A DNA stretch of 64,000 nucleotides from Mucilaginibacter cryoferens (GCF_014205845.1 NZ_JACHCR010000009.1:124001-188000), one strand, 5' to 3'. Shown: positions 25,693 through 35,128, counted from the stretch's first letter. Notes: generated by a model not told the origin, from the letters alone. Translations and numbers: made by a program.

Positions 25693-28600
25693 ATGCAATC
25701 CAACTTCAACAAATACAACGATAAATTTCAATCGGCTTTAGCCGGGTTAAATCCCGAGCAATTGGCTGCTGTAAATAAAATGGATGGTCCGGTACTGGTA
25801 GTAGCCGGGCCGGGTACGGGCAAAACGCAGATACTGGCTGCCCGCATTGGTAAAATACTAACCGTCACCGATGCCCTGCCCAACGAGATTCTTTGCTTAA
25901 CCTATACCGATGCCGGCGCGGTGGCCATGCGCAAACGGCTTTTTGAATTTATTGGTCCGGATGCTTACCGCATCAATATATATACTTTCCATGCTTTTTG
26001 TAACGAGATCATCCAGGAAAACCTGGAATATTTTGGAAAGCTTAACCTGGAATCGTTATCCGACCTGGAATCGGCTATGCTGTTTCGCGAGCTGGTTGAT
26101 GATTTTGGCAACGATCACCTGCTTAAACGCTTCACCGGTGATGTATACTACGATACCAAAAGGCTGAAAGACCTGTTCAGCACCATGAAGCGCGAAAACT
26201 GGGATGCCACCATGATTGAGGCCGCGGTGCAGCAATACCTTGATGATATACCCAACCGCGAAGAATTTCAATATAAACGCGCCAACTCCAAAACCGGTAT
26301 TAAAGTAGGCGACCCCAAACAAAAAGATATCGACGCCGCACACGATGTAATGAGCAAACTGGTTGCCGCCGTGCGCGAGTATCAGAATTACGATGCCAAG
26401 ATGAAAGCCCGTGGCCGGTATGATTATGACGACATGATTATTTGGGTGCTGCGTGCCTTTAGGGATAATGAGGAGATTTTGCGCAAATACCAGGAGCGTT
26501 ACCAGTATATACTGGTAGATGAGTTTCAGGATACCAGCGGATCGCAAAACGAACTGCTGCGCTTTTTATTGAATTATTGGGATGTACCCAATGTATTTGT
26601 TGTGGGCGACGACGACCAGTCGATCTTCAAATTTCAGGGTGCCAACATGAAAAACATCCTCGATTTTGCTACCGATTATGTAAGCACGCTGCATACCGTG
26701 GTGCTTAAACATAATTATCGCTCCAATCAGCATATCCTGGATATTTCAAAGGCGCTTATCAATAACAACTTCGAGCGTTTAACAAGTCAGCTAAAGCTGG
26801 ATAAGGATTTGCAGGCATCCCATTCGCGCTTCGCGGAGTTAACGGTTGAACCGGTGATTCGTGAATACGAAAATCCAGATCAGGAACTGGTAGATGTATC
26901 GGCACAAATAAAGTACCTGGTAGATAACGGTACCGAGCCTGGCGAAATTGCGGTTATTTACCGTAACCATAGCCAGGTAGAGGAAATGATAAAATACCTG
27001 GATGTGCAAAAGATAGCGGTAAACACCCGTCGCAAAATAGATATCCTTACGCAGCCCTTTGGCGAAAAGATCATCAACATTATGAGCTACCTTATGATGG
27101 AGCTCGATTCGCCCTATAGCGGCGATGAACTGCTGTTTGAGATACTGCATTACGATTTTTTCAATATTTCGCCTTTAGAAATTGCCAAGGCCAGTATCGA
27201 GGTATCGCAGCACAACTTTGCCCCCAATACAAAAGATAAACAACGTACATCCATCCGGCGGTACATCAGCGAGCTGCGGACATCTGCGCAGCCAGACCTG
27301 TTTGCGCCCGATAAGTATACCGAGATGAAGTACCTCATGAACAATATTGATGAGTTGCTAAAATCGGCCGTAAACGTAACCTTGCAGGCGTTTTTTCAGG
27401 ATGTGATAGCCAAAATGGGTATCCTGCGCTATATTATGCAGCAAACCGATAAAGGTGGCTACATGCAGATGCTGAGCAGCTTTTTTGACTTTTTAAAAGA
27501 CGAAAGCCGCAAAAGCCCCGATATTAAATTGCCAGACCTGATAGCCACCATAGACCTGATGAAAAAGAACGGCATCAGGCTCGATTTAAATAAAGTGATA
27601 TTTAGCGATAACGGTGTTAACTTTTTAACGGCCCATGGCTCCAAAGGGCTGGAGTTTGAGCATGTGTTTTTTATAGGTTGCGATAAGCGTACCTGGGATA
27701 GCAAGGGCCGCAACAGCGGCTTTAGCCTGCCAGATACCCTCACCCAAACCGCATCTGACGATATTGCCCAGAAAGAAGAAGCCCGCCGGCTGTTTTATGT
27801 GGCCGTAACCCGTGCCAAACAACACCTCATGATATCTTACGCGGGCAAGGATAAAAAGGGTAAAGACCAGGAGGCAAGCCAGTTTGTGGGCGAGATACTG
27901 GCCAGTACCACCACCCAACTGCAATACCCCAAGGTAACTGCCGATACCATGATAGGTTTTATAGCCACCCAGTTTAGCGAGGTTGAAAAACCTAAGGTAG
28001 AACTGCTGGATAAAAATTATATTAACCAGTTGCTGCAAAGCTACACGCTTTCGGTAACGCATTTAAATAACTACCTGGATTGCCCGCTGCGGTTCTATTT
28101 CCAGTGTTTAATCAGGGTGCCATCGGGCAAAAGCCCATCGGCCACGTTTGGGCAGGCCGTACACTGGGCGCTCAACAAAACGTACCGATTGCTGAAGGAG
28201 AACGATAACGAGTTTTTATCAACAGAGCAGTTTATGAACGAGTTTAAATGGTACATGGCCCGTAACCGCGACTCGTTTACCAAAGATGAGTACAAACTGC
28301 GTGTAGCCTATGGCGAAAAAATATTGCCACCCTACTACGAGCAAAACGTAAACGGCTGGAACAAAGTAGCGGTAACCGAAAAGCCTATCAAAAACATCGA
28401 AATAAACGGCGTACCCATTAAAGGTAACCTGGATAAAATGGAATTTGACGGCAAACAGGTAACCGTGGTAGATTATAAGACCGGTAAACTTAAAAATGCT
28501 AAAGACAAACTGTTGCGCCCAACGTTTGATGCCCCGCAAGGCGGCGATTACTGGCGACAGGGCGTATTTTACAAAATACTGGTAGATCATGATCGTACCA

Positions 28601-28863
28601 ACGACTGGGAAGTAATTGACACCATTTTTGATTTTGTAGAACCTGTAAGTGAAGGCGAATACCACCGGGAGAAATATGTGATCAGCCCGGCAGATATTGA
28701 GCTGGTAACAGAACAGATCACCGAAACCTATGGCAAAATAATGGCGCATGAATTTAATACCGGCTGCGGCAAAAAAGAATGCCAATGGTGCCATTTTGTA
28801 AAAAGCAATTTTAAACAGGCAGAAGGTGTATTGGCGGAGGCGAGCGAGGAGGAAGAGGGATAG
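25693..28863 (+). CDS. UvrD-like helicase with C-terminal PD-(D/E)XK nuclease
   Basis: A 1056-residue protein from the ATG at 25693 (the upstream ATG at 25666 adds only MLSYLYFTI). Superfamily 1A helicase motifs: Walker A GPGTGKT (39-45), LVDEFQDTS (about 275), GDDDQSIFKFQGA, HNYRSN, TAHGSKGLEFEHVF and EARRLFYVAVTRAK. From about 780 a RecB-like nuclease follows (VTHLNNYLDCPLRFYFQC, GNLDKMEF, VVDYKTGK near 925). Late cysteines in CGKKECQWC (about 1023) plus the upstream Cys of LDCPLRF resemble the iron-sulfur staple of AddB-type nucleases. Likely role: double-strand break end processing or repair. Confidence 0.88.
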   Translation: MQSNFNKYNDKFQSALAGLNPEQLAAVNKMDGPVLVVAGPGTGKTQILAARIGKILTVTDALPNEILCLTYTDAGAVAMRKRLFEFIGPDAYRINIYTFHAFCNEIIQENLEYFGKLNLESLSDLESAMLFRELVDDFGNDHLLKRFTGDVYYDTKRLKDLFSTMKRENWDATMIEAAVQQYLDDIPNREEFQYKRANSKTGIKVGDPKQKDIDAAHDVMSKLVAAVREYQNYDAKMKARGRYDYDDMIIWVLRAFRDNEEILRKYQERYQYILVDEFQDTSGSQNELLRFLLNYWDVPNVFVVGDDDQSIFKFQGANMKNILDFATDYVSTLHTVVLKHNYRSNQHILDISKALINNNFERLTSQLKLDKDLQASHSRFAELTVEPVIREYENPDQELVDVSAQIKYLVDNGTEPGEIAVIYRNHSQVEEMIKYLDVQKIAVNTRRKIDILTQPFGEKIINIMSYLMMELDSPYSGDELLFEILHYDFFNISPLEIAKASIEVSQHNFAPNTKDKQRTSIRRYISELRTSAQPDLFAPDKYTEMKYLMNNIDELLKSAVNVTLQAFFQDVIAKMGILRYIMQQTDKGGYMQMLSSFFDFLKDESRKSPDIKLPDLIATIDLMKKNGIRLDLNKVIFSDNGVNFLTAHGSKGLEFEHVFFIGCDKRTWDSKGRNSGFSLPDTLTQTASDDIAQKEEARRLFYVAVTRAKQHLMISYAGKDKKGKDQEASQFVGEILASTTTQLQYPKVTADTMIGFIATQFSEVEKPKVELLDKNYINQLLQSYTLSVTHLNNYLDCPLRFYFQCLIRVPSGKSPSATFGQAVHWALNKTYRLLKENDNEFLSTEQFMNEFKWYMARNRDSFTKDEYKLRVAYGEKILPPYYEQNVNGWNKVAVTEKPIKNIEINGVPIKGNLDKMEFDGKQVTVVDYKTGKLKNAKDKLLRPTFDAPQGGDYWRQGVFYKILVDHDRTNDWEVIDTIFDFVEPVSEGEYHREKYVISPADIELVTEQITETYGKIMAHEFNTGCGKKECQWCHFVKSNFKQAEGVLAEASEEEEG

Positions 28864-28892
28864 TAGAGGCCCAAAAAGCGGGGGAATGTGCG

Positions 28893-28990
28893 AATCCCCT
28901 CTTGAGAGAGGCGGAGGGGTGTGTTCGTCGCGCGTATAAACACACCCCTCCCATTTCACAACCCGGCGCGCCCCCTCTCAAGAGGGGATT
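28893..28990. repeat. Nested inverted repeat of the CCCTCTC/GAGAGGG family
   Basis: The outer arms aatcccctcttgagag (28893-28908) and ctctcaagaggggatt (28975-28990) are exact reverse complements. The inner arms ggaggggtgtgtt (28913-28925) and aacacacccctcc (28939-28951) are as well. The element fills the spacer between the helicase and the M28 peptidase. Confidence 0.75.
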
Positions 28991-29016
28991 TAAAAAAAAT
29001 GAAAACGTCACACCAC

Positions 29017-30363
29017 ATGAAATACATCAAAACCATCCTCCTCCTCCTCATCGCCGCCTCGGTATCTGCTCAAACCATCATCAAACCCGATGCGCAGATT
29101 AAGCAAATGGTTGATGAGGTATCGGCCAAAAATATAGAGGCTACCATCCGTAAATTGGTAAGCTTTAAAACCCGGCATGTGCTGAGCGATACCACCAGCA
29201 AAGCCACTGGTATTGGCGCGGCCCGCAACTGGATAAAGGCTGAAATGGAACGTTACGCGGCAGCCTCAAACGGGCGGATGACCGTTGCCTTTGATACTTT
29301 TACTCAGCCCAAAAGTGGCCGGATAGATAAACCGGTGATGATTAAAAATGTGCTGGCTACCTTAAAAGGTACCGACCCAAATGATACACGGGTTTACCTG
29401 GTATCGGGCCATTACGATTCGCGCATTAATGATGTGATGGATGGTAACGGGGTAGAGCCCGGGGCTAATGATGATGCATCGGGCACGGCGCTTTCTATGG
29501 AACTGGCGCGGGTGATGGCTAAACGATCTTTCCCCGCTACTATTATTTTTATGGCAGTAGCAGCCGAGGAACAAGGACTGTACGGATCTGAACATGTAGC
29601 TAAACGGGCCAAAGCCGAAAACTGGAATGTGGACGCCATGCTGAACAACGATATTGTAGGCAACAGCCACGGTATGGAAACCGATTTGAAGGATAACCGT
29701 AGCGTACGGGTGTTTAGCGATGGCATCCCTACAAATGCTACTGATAAACAAATGGCTGCGTTGAAATCATTGGGAGGCGAAAATGATAGTCCATCGCGCG
29801 AGTTGGCCCGCTATGCCAAGGAAACAGGTGAGCGTTACGTTGACCAATTGGATGTTAAATTGATTTACCGCAGAGACCGCTACCTGCGCGGCGGCGATCA
29901 TCTTCCGTTTTTGGAGCAAGGATTTACTGCCGTACGGTTTACCGAAATGAACGAAGATTTTAACCGCCAGCACCAGAACATCCGCACCGAAAACGGCGTT
30001 GACTACGGCGACCTGCCCGACTTTGTAGATTTTAACTACGTACAAAAGGTAGCCCGCATGAATCTATCCGTATTAGCTAACCTGGCCCTGGCACCCGCCC
30101 AGCCGCAAAAAGCAGGCATTATAACCAGCGATCTCACCAATAAAACCAAGCTCACCTGGGAAGCACCATCCACCGGCAAAAAACCGGCAGGCTACTACGT
30201 GCTGATGCGTGAAACCACCAGTGCCTTTTGGGAACGCAAATTTTATGTAACCGATACTACCGCTACGTTGGCTTATTCAAAAGATAATTATTTTTTTGCC
30301 GTACAGTCGGTAGATGCGGATGGGCACGAGAGTCTGCCGGTGTTTCCTAAGCCGGTGAGGTAA
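29017..30363 (+). CDS. M28 family metallopeptidase, exported
   Basis: A 448-residue aminopeptidase-like enzyme. The start at 29017 gives a compact signal peptide (MKYIKTILLLLIAASVSAQ); 28999 is an alternative in frame. M28 zinc ligands: His132 in SGHYDSR, Asp in GANDDASGTAL, the catalytic/ligand Glu pair in AAEEQGLYGSE, Asp in NNDIVGN and a late His in GGDHLPFLE. About 365-448 is a fibronectin type III-like module (TKLTWEAP, YYVLMRETTS, NYFFAVQSVD). Probably a periplasmic or secreted peptidase. It starts directly beside an inverted repeat. Confidence 0.9.
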   Translation: MKYIKTILLLLIAASVSAQTIIKPDAQIKQMVDEVSAKNIEATIRKLVSFKTRHVLSDTTSKATGIGAARNWIKAEMERYAAASNGRMTVAFDTFTQPKSGRIDKPVMIKNVLATLKGTDPNDTRVYLVSGHYDSRINDVMDGNGVEPGANDDASGTALSMELARVMAKRSFPATIIFMAVAAEEQGLYGSEHVAKRAKAENWNVDAMLNNDIVGNSHGMETDLKDNRSVRVFSDGIPTNATDKQMAALKSLGGENDSPSRELARYAKETGERYVDQLDVKLIYRRDRYLRGGDHLPFLEQGFTAVRFTEMNEDFNRQHQNIRTENGVDYGDLPDFVDFNYVQKVARMNLSVLANLALAPAQPQKAGIITSDLTNKTKLTWEAPSTGKKPAGYYVLMRETTSAFWERKFYVTDTTATLAYSKDNYFFAVQSVDADGHESLPVFPKPVR

Positions 30364-30365
30364 AA

Positions 30366-30468
30366 GCCTCACCCAAACCCTCTCCAAAGGAGAGGGCTTA
30401 AACAAGCAAATGTTAAATATTCAGAGCACCAACCACGCAAATCAAAGTTCTCTCCTTTGGAGAGGATT
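30366..30468. repeat. Pair of CTCTCC/GGAGAG hairpins in opposite orientation
   Basis: The first copy (CCTCACCCAAACCCTCTCC then a GGAGAGGG arm, 30368-30396) contains the stem CCCTCTCC/GGAGAGGG. The second (30450-30464) is CTCTCC-TTT-GGAGAG. Another copy of the first, reversed, lies at 32311-32350. Confidence 0.7.
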
Positions 30469-30539
30469 ATTCGTATTTAATTTGTTTCTTGGCACCCATG
30501 AAAGCTTCGCTATTTAGTTGAGGCTGAGGCTAAACAGAT

Positions 30540-31073
30540 ATGCTACTAAACACCATACTCAACCTCATAGCGTCCTCCATTTTTAGCGGAACTATTTTAA
30601 TAACACTGTGCCTTATTGTGGTTAATCTTTCTAAAGCCAAATTGGCTAAAATTGATAAACCAACGCTGATAAAAGCCATTAACACCATATTACTCTTAGG
30701 AGCGATGATTTATGCGGTGATGTGGGTAAGGGAGCTTTTTGCAGGTTACTTTTCGGGAGGCGAGTATGAACAGTATACGTTTGCCAATCGTTTGTTTGGC
30801 TCCTATTGGTGGGCGGCACTTACTTTGTTGACCAGAAACATTTTGCTACCGCAGATACTGTGGATCGGGAGGTTTCGCAGCTCATTCATCTCGACAATTG
30901 CTGTCGTTTCATTTTGGCTATTTGTCTATATTATTGCACAGATGCCGTTCGGGATAGGTGGGATTCTTAGAGGATTTAGGATCTCGACGGGCTACCTGGA
31001 GGGATTAGGCATTTACATAGTACTTTTAGTATCTGTGTATCTTATCTTGAATAGGAAAAAATTGAAAGGTTAA
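30540..31073 (+). CDS. Uncharacterised five-helix membrane protein
   Basis: A 177-residue integral membrane protein with hydrophobic segments at about 5-30, 45-66, 86-106, 114-135 and 152-171, ending in a basic tail (NRKKLKG). No family was recognised and no catalytic motif is visible. The gene stands alone between palindromic repeat clusters on both sides. Confidence 0.6.
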   Translation: MLLNTILNLIASSIFSGTILITLCLIVVNLSKAKLAKIDKPTLIKAINTILLLGAMIYAVMWVRELFAGYFSGGEYEQYTFANRLFGSYWWAALTLLTRNILLPQILWIGRFRSSFISTIAVVSFWLFVYIIAQMPFGIGGILRGFRISTGYLEGLGIYIVLLVSVYLILNRKKLKG

Positions 31074-31111
31074 AGAGCTAAATTTGCAGACAATTGAGGA
31101 CGATAAAATTA

Positions 31112-31243
31112 GGCTAAAGCCCAATTCTTGAAATTCTTGTATCCGTCCTATAAATGAGACGGCAATGAATTATTCACTTGTTTTCATTCATTGCCGTTTG
31201 GCTTTAGCCAACGGCTTAAAGGTTTGTGTAGGTGGCTTTAGCC
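31112..31243. repeat. GGCTTTAGCC / ATTCATTGCC palindromic element
   Basis: The stem ggcaatgaat (31161-31170) pairs with attcattgcc (31186-31195). Outside it, ggctaaagcc (31112-31121) pairs with ggctttagcc (31200-31209), and a further ggctttagcc lies at 31234-31243. There is no coding potential. It resembles a REP-type extragenic palindrome. Confidence 0.7.
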
Positions 31244-31294
31244 AAATTTTGTCACTTTTTTATTTAAAAACGATTTCACTGATAGGATTAGTAA

Positions 31295-32167
31295 ATGCAA
31301 CAAAACAAAATACCTATACGCCCCCTACTGGCGGTTTTAGGTTCGATATTAAGCGTTCAGGTAGGGGCCGCTATTGCTAAAGAATTATTTCCGGTGCTTG
31401 GCGCAGCGGTTACCGCCACGTTGCGCATAGGCTTATCGGCCCTGATACTGGTTGCCGTGAACAGGCCTGGGTTAAAAACATTAACCCGGGTTCAATGGAA
31501 CGCCGTTATCCCTTACGGTTTATGCCTGGGCGCCATGAATTTAATTTATTACGTCGCCCTGTCTCGCATCCCGTTAGGCATAGCTGTTACCCTTGAGTTT
31601 ATGGGGCCATTACTGTTGGTGGTATTTAGTTCAAAACGTGCGATAGAATTTTTATGGGTATTGCTGGCAGCAGGTGGCATTGCATTAATGACACCATGGA
31701 ACAATACCAATATTGATTTATTTGGCGCGGGCATGGCCTTGCTGGCAGGCGCTTTTTGGGCAGGGTACATTGTTTTGGGCAGGCGGGTATCTGCGGTGTT
31801 AGATGGTCGGCAGGCTGTTACCATTGGGATGCTGTTTGCATTAATTGTGGCATTGCCGTTTGCTTTCACCAGTGGTGCCATGGTAAACTTTAAAAGCAGC
31901 ATGATCATTCCGGCCCTGGCGCTGGCCTTATTTTGCAGCGCCGTTCCGTTTTCGTTAGAGATGTACGGCCTTAAGTATATCCCCACCAAAACGTTCAGTA
32001 TCCTCATGAGCATGGAACCCGCTGTTGGCGCCATCTGCGGATTAATATTTTTGAAAGAATACCTCTCCCTACAGGAATATGCCGCCGTTGTATTGGTTGT
32101 AATTGCAAGTGCAGGAGCAACAATAGGCAACCGGGAGGATATGGGGAACATCACCCCTGAAGTTTAG
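31295..32167 (+). CDS. EamA-family exporter (RhtA-like)
   Basis: A 290-residue inner-membrane protein with ten predicted helices arranged as two EamA repeats (about 10-140 and 150-280). Landmarks include SVQVGAAIAKELFPVLGA, the helix-4 motif RIPLGIAVTLEFMGPLL and the second-repeat equivalent YIPTKTFSILMSMEPAVGAICG. These are typical of threonine/homoserine exporter RhtA and relatives. Likely role: efflux of amino acids or related metabolites. Repeat elements lie on both sides. Confidence 0.88.
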   Translation: MQQNKIPIRPLLAVLGSILSVQVGAAIAKELFPVLGAAVTATLRIGLSALILVAVNRPGLKTLTRVQWNAVIPYGLCLGAMNLIYYVALSRIPLGIAVTLEFMGPLLLVVFSSKRAIEFLWVLLAAGGIALMTPWNNTNIDLFGAGMALLAGAFWAGYIVLGRRVSAVLDGRQAVTIGMLFALIVALPFAFTSGAMVNFKSSMIIPALALALFCSAVPFSLEMYGLKYIPTKTFSILMSMEPAVGAICGLIFLKEYLSLQEYAAVVLVVIASAGATIGNREDMGNITPEV

Positions 32168-32310
32168 TTGTAATACAACAAAAGTATGCGCTCGCAAGGT
32201 TAGCATAGTTAACTTGTAACCAAGCCAGCTTTGCTTTTTATAAAATGCAGCTGAAAAGCTGCAACCATGATTAACCACGAGCCGCAAGCAAGTTTAAAAT
32301 GTTCAAATCA

Positions 32311-32350
32311 AAAGTCCTCTCCTTTGGAGAGGATTTAGGTGAGGCTTTTT
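32311..32350. repeat. Inverted copy of the CTCTCC/GGAGAG repeat
   Basis: Reads as the reverse complement of the copy at 30366-30400, including the conserved flank (TTAGGTGAGGCTTTTTT). With its T-tract it could also act as a terminator on the plus strand. Confidence 0.65.
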
Positions 32351-32365
32351 TACTAAGTTTGTATT

Positions 32366-32509
32366 ATGTATTTCTTTAGAAAAAAAGATCCCAACAGGCC
32401 TGATAATATTAACCTGCGCATTATGCATGTTATTAATGCCATTGCCATTATTATGTTTTTGGCGGGTATCATTTTTAAGCTAATACAAGTGTTCATATTT
32501 AAAAAATGA
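32366..32509 (+). CDS. DUF6728-type small membrane protein
   Basis: A 47-residue protein. A short polar head MYFFRKKDPNRPDNINLRIM is followed by one transmembrane helix (about 21-42, INAIAIIMFLAGIIFKLIQ). The KKDP…N-L-R-x-M-H…I-N pattern matches my memory of the small Bacteroidota family DUF6728. Its stop overlaps the next start (ATGA at 32506-32509), so it is translationally coupled to RidA. Function unknown. Confidence 0.7.
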   Translation: MYFFRKKDPNRPDNINLRIMHVINAIAIIMFLAGIIFKLIQVFIFKK

Positions 32510-32883
32510 TGGAAATAATAAACACCAATAACGCGCCTGCACCTATCGGGCCGTATAATCAGGCTACTGTTGCCGGTAATTTTGTATTTGTTTCGGGCCA
32601 GATCCCGCTTAACCCTGCCACCGGCGAACTGGTAACTACCGGTATTGCCGACGAGGCTGTAATGGTTATGGAAAACCTTAAAGCTATTTTAACCGCTGCC
32701 GGTATCGGTTTCGAAAACATTGTTAAAACCAGTATCTTTTTAACAGATATGGGCACCTTTGCCCAGGTGAACGAAGTTTACGGAAAATACTTTACTTCCA
32801 ACTTCCCCGCCCGCGAAACTGTACAGGTATCGGCATTGCCTAAAGGCGTTAATGTTGAGATCTCGGTTATTGCGGTGAAGTAA
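32506..32883 (+). CDS. ridA: RidA family reactive-intermediate deaminase
   Basis: A 125-residue protein that hydrolyses 2-aminoacrylate and similar enamine/imine intermediates from PLP enzymes. Family motifs: IGPYNQAT, FVSGQIPLNPATGEL, the interface region ENLKAILTAAG, and the active-site Arg in FPARETVQVSALPKGVNVEI. Either ATG of the starting ATGATG is possible (MMEIINT or MEIINT). It is the second gene of a coupled pair with the DUF6728 protein. Confidence 0.93.
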   Translation: MMEIINTNNAPAPIGPYNQATVAGNFVFVSGQIPLNPATGELVTTGIADEAVMVMENLKAILTAAGIGFENIVKTSIFLTDMGTFAQVNEVYGKYFTSNFPARETVQVSALPKGVNVEISVIAVK

Positions 32884-32884
32884 G

Positions 32885-32980
32885 CCCCACCCAACCCTCC
32901 CCGGTAGGGAGGGCTTCAAGAAATAAATACCTAAAACATCCCCAAAGTCTCCCCTGCCGGGGGAGATTTAGAGGGGGCTG
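32885..32980. repeat. Paired palindromes CCCTCCCC-GGTA-GGGAGGG and TCTCCCC-TGCC-GGGGGAGA
   Basis: Two hairpin units in opposite orientation fill the 110-base ridA-recG spacer: 32895-32914 with flank ACCC…GGCTTC, and 32947-32966 with flank TTTAGAGGGGGC. They are sequence variants of the repeat family at 28893, 30366 and 32311. Confidence 0.65.
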
Positions 32981-32992
32981 GTTTGCTACTAT

Positions 32993-35095
32993 ATGGACCC
33001 TTTTCAAACCCCCATCGTATATTTAAAAGGTGCCGGCCAGATGCGGGCCGAGGTGTTGAAGAAGGAATTGGGCCTTTCCAATTTTGAGGACCTGCTACGC
33101 CACTTTCCTTTCCGGTATATCGATCGTACAAAATTTTATAAGGTTAAAGATATTAACCCCGATTTGCCTTACGTGCAAGTTTTGGCCCGGGTTATAAGCA
33201 AACAGGTTGTGGGCGAAAAACATACCAAACGCCTGGTAGTACAAACCCGCGATGATACCGGCGTGCTGGAACTGGTATGGTTTAAAGGCATCAACTGGAT
33301 AGAGAAAACCATTATACCGGGCACCGCCTATATTGTGTTTGGTAAAGCGGGTTCGTTTAACGGGCAGGCCCAAATGGCGCATCCCGAAATGGAGGTTTAC
33401 GCGCCGGGCGCCACGCAGCGGCTGGGCAATGCCACCTTGCAGCCGGTATACAACTCAACCGAAAAGCTTAAACAGTTTCAGCTGGATAGCAAAGGCATCC
33501 AAAAGCTTACCGCTACTTTGCTGGGTTTGCATGCTAAGGATATTAAAGAGAATTTACCCCTGTATATTATTCAGCACTTTAAACTCATCGGCAGGGCCGA
33601 GGCGTATCGTAATATTCACTTCCCTGCGGATGCCAATTTGCTGAATGAGGCTTTGCAGCGGCTAAAGTTTGAAGAGTTGTTTCTGCTGCAATTGAAACTG
33701 CTGCGCAATAAAATGCTGCATACCCAAAAGTTTAAAGGGAATGTATTTGGCACTGTTGGGCATTACTTTAATGATTTTTATCACCATAAATTACCTTTTC
33801 AATTAACTACACCGCAAAAGCGGGTATTAAAAGAGATAAGGCAGGATACCCAGCGCGGTGTACAGATGAACCGCCTGTTGCAGGGCGATGTGGGCAGCGG
33901 TAAAACGGTTGTGGCTTTAATGGCGATGCTGATTGCTGTCGACAATGGTTTCCAAACCTGTATTATGGCGCCTACCGAGATATTGGCCAGTCAGCATTAT
34001 CAAACAATCAGCAGTTTGGTAGGCGAGGGCTTTATTGAAGTGGCTTTGCTTACGGGCTCTACTAAACAAAGAGATCGTAAAATACTGCACCAGAAATTGG
34101 AAAGTGGCGAGCTTAAAATACTGATAGGTACGCATGCGCTGATAGAAGATAAAGTACAGTTTAAAAACCTGGGCTTTGTGGTGATTGATGAGCAGCACCG
34201 CTTTGGGGTTGAGCAGCGGGCCCGGCTTTGGCGTAAAAATATTGTGCCGCCGCATATCCTGGTGATGACAGCCACCCCCATCCCCCGTACCCTGGCCATG
34301 ACCTTATATGGTGATTTGGATGTATCGGTGATTGATGAGTTGCCCGCCGGGCGTAAACCCATCCAAACGCTGCACTTTTTTGACAACCAGCGTTTGAGGG
34401 TGTTTGGCTTTATGAAAAAGGAAATTGCACTGGGCAGGCAGATCTATATCGTTTACCCCCTCATCCAGGAAAGCGAAAAGCTCGACCTCAAAAATCTGGA
34501 GGAAGGTGTCGAGATCATGTCGCGCGAGTTTCCGCTGCCCGAGTATAAGATCAGTATTGTACATGGAAAATTGAAACCTGCCGATAAGGAGTTTGAGATG
34601 CAGCGTTTCATCAAAGGGCAAACGCAAATTATGGTGGCTACCACCGTTATAGAGGTTGGGGTAAATGTGCCCAACGCTTCGGTGATGATCATTGAAAATG
34701 CCGAGCGTTTCGGTTTGTCGCAATTGCACCAGCTGCGTGGCAGGGTAGGGCGGGGCGCCGAGCAATCGTATTGTATTTTGATGAGCAGCCATAAGCTGAG
34801 CCACGATGGCAAGATCCGCCTCGACACCATGGTGAAAACCAACAACGGTTTCGAGATCTCGGAGATCGACCTGCAGCTGCGCGGCCCCGGTAACCTGGAT
34901 GGTACCCAGCAAAGCGGCGTGCTCGACCTCAAAGTTGCCAACCTGGCCACCGATCAGGAACTGTTATTTAAAGCCCGCAAAACCGTAGAGCAGATCTTCG
35001 CCAAAGATCCTCAATTGGCCCTGCCCGAAAATGAGGTGCTACACCATGCCTTCGAAACAAAAAATGCGGGGTTAAGCTGGGATAAGATCTCCTGA
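32993..35095 (+). CDS. recG: ATP-dependent DNA helicase RecG
   Basis: A 700-residue branch-migration helicase that remodels stalled forks and Holliday junctions. The N-terminal wedge (OB) domain covers about 60-160. Superfamily 2 motifs: LQGDVGSGKTVVA (about 295), MAPTEILASQH, VIDEQHRFGVEQR (DEQH, about 398), MTATPIPRT, then the C-terminal TTVIEVGVNVPNA and QLRGRVGRG. The end FELRGPGN-type motif appears as DLQLRGPGNLDGTQQSG. Length is normal. Confidence 0.96.
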   Translation: MDPFQTPIVYLKGAGQMRAEVLKKELGLSNFEDLLRHFPFRYIDRTKFYKVKDINPDLPYVQVLARVISKQVVGEKHTKRLVVQTRDDTGVLELVWFKGINWIEKTIIPGTAYIVFGKAGSFNGQAQMAHPEMEVYAPGATQRLGNATLQPVYNSTEKLKQFQLDSKGIQKLTATLLGLHAKDIKENLPLYIIQHFKLIGRAEAYRNIHFPADANLLNEALQRLKFEELFLLQLKLLRNKMLHTQKFKGNVFGTVGHYFNDFYHHKLPFQLTTPQKRVLKEIRQDTQRGVQMNRLLQGDVGSGKTVVALMAMLIAVDNGFQTCIMAPTEILASQHYQTISSLVGEGFIEVALLTGSTKQRDRKILHQKLESGELKILIGTHALIEDKVQFKNLGFVVIDEQHRFGVEQRARLWRKNIVPPHILVMTATPIPRTLAMTLYGDLDVSVIDELPAGRKPIQTLHFFDNQRLRVFGFMKKEIALGRQIYIVYPLIQESEKLDLKNLEEGVEIMSREFPLPEYKISIVHGKLKPADKEFEMQRFIKGQTQIMVATTVIEVGVNVPNASVMIIENAERFGLSQLHQLRGRVGRGAEQSYCILMSSHKLSHDGKIRLDTMVKTNNGFEISEIDLQLRGPGNLDGTQQSGVLDLKVANLATDQELLFKARKTVEQIFAKDPQLALPENEVLHHAFETKNAGLSWDKIS

Positions 35096-35120
35096 GGCTT
35101 TCATTATTGCCGCAAAATAT

Positions 35121-35128
35121 TAAATTTG
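35121..35128 (+). promoter_or_regulatory. -7-like element TAAATTTG upstream of the second M28 gene
   Basis: An exact TAnnTTTG 118 bases before the start codon, without a clear -33 partner. Confidence 0.3.

Noticed and set aside
26056..26547. Long minus-strand frame inside the helicase gene
   Set aside because: Shadow of the helicase coding sequence; its composition is that of an antisense frame.
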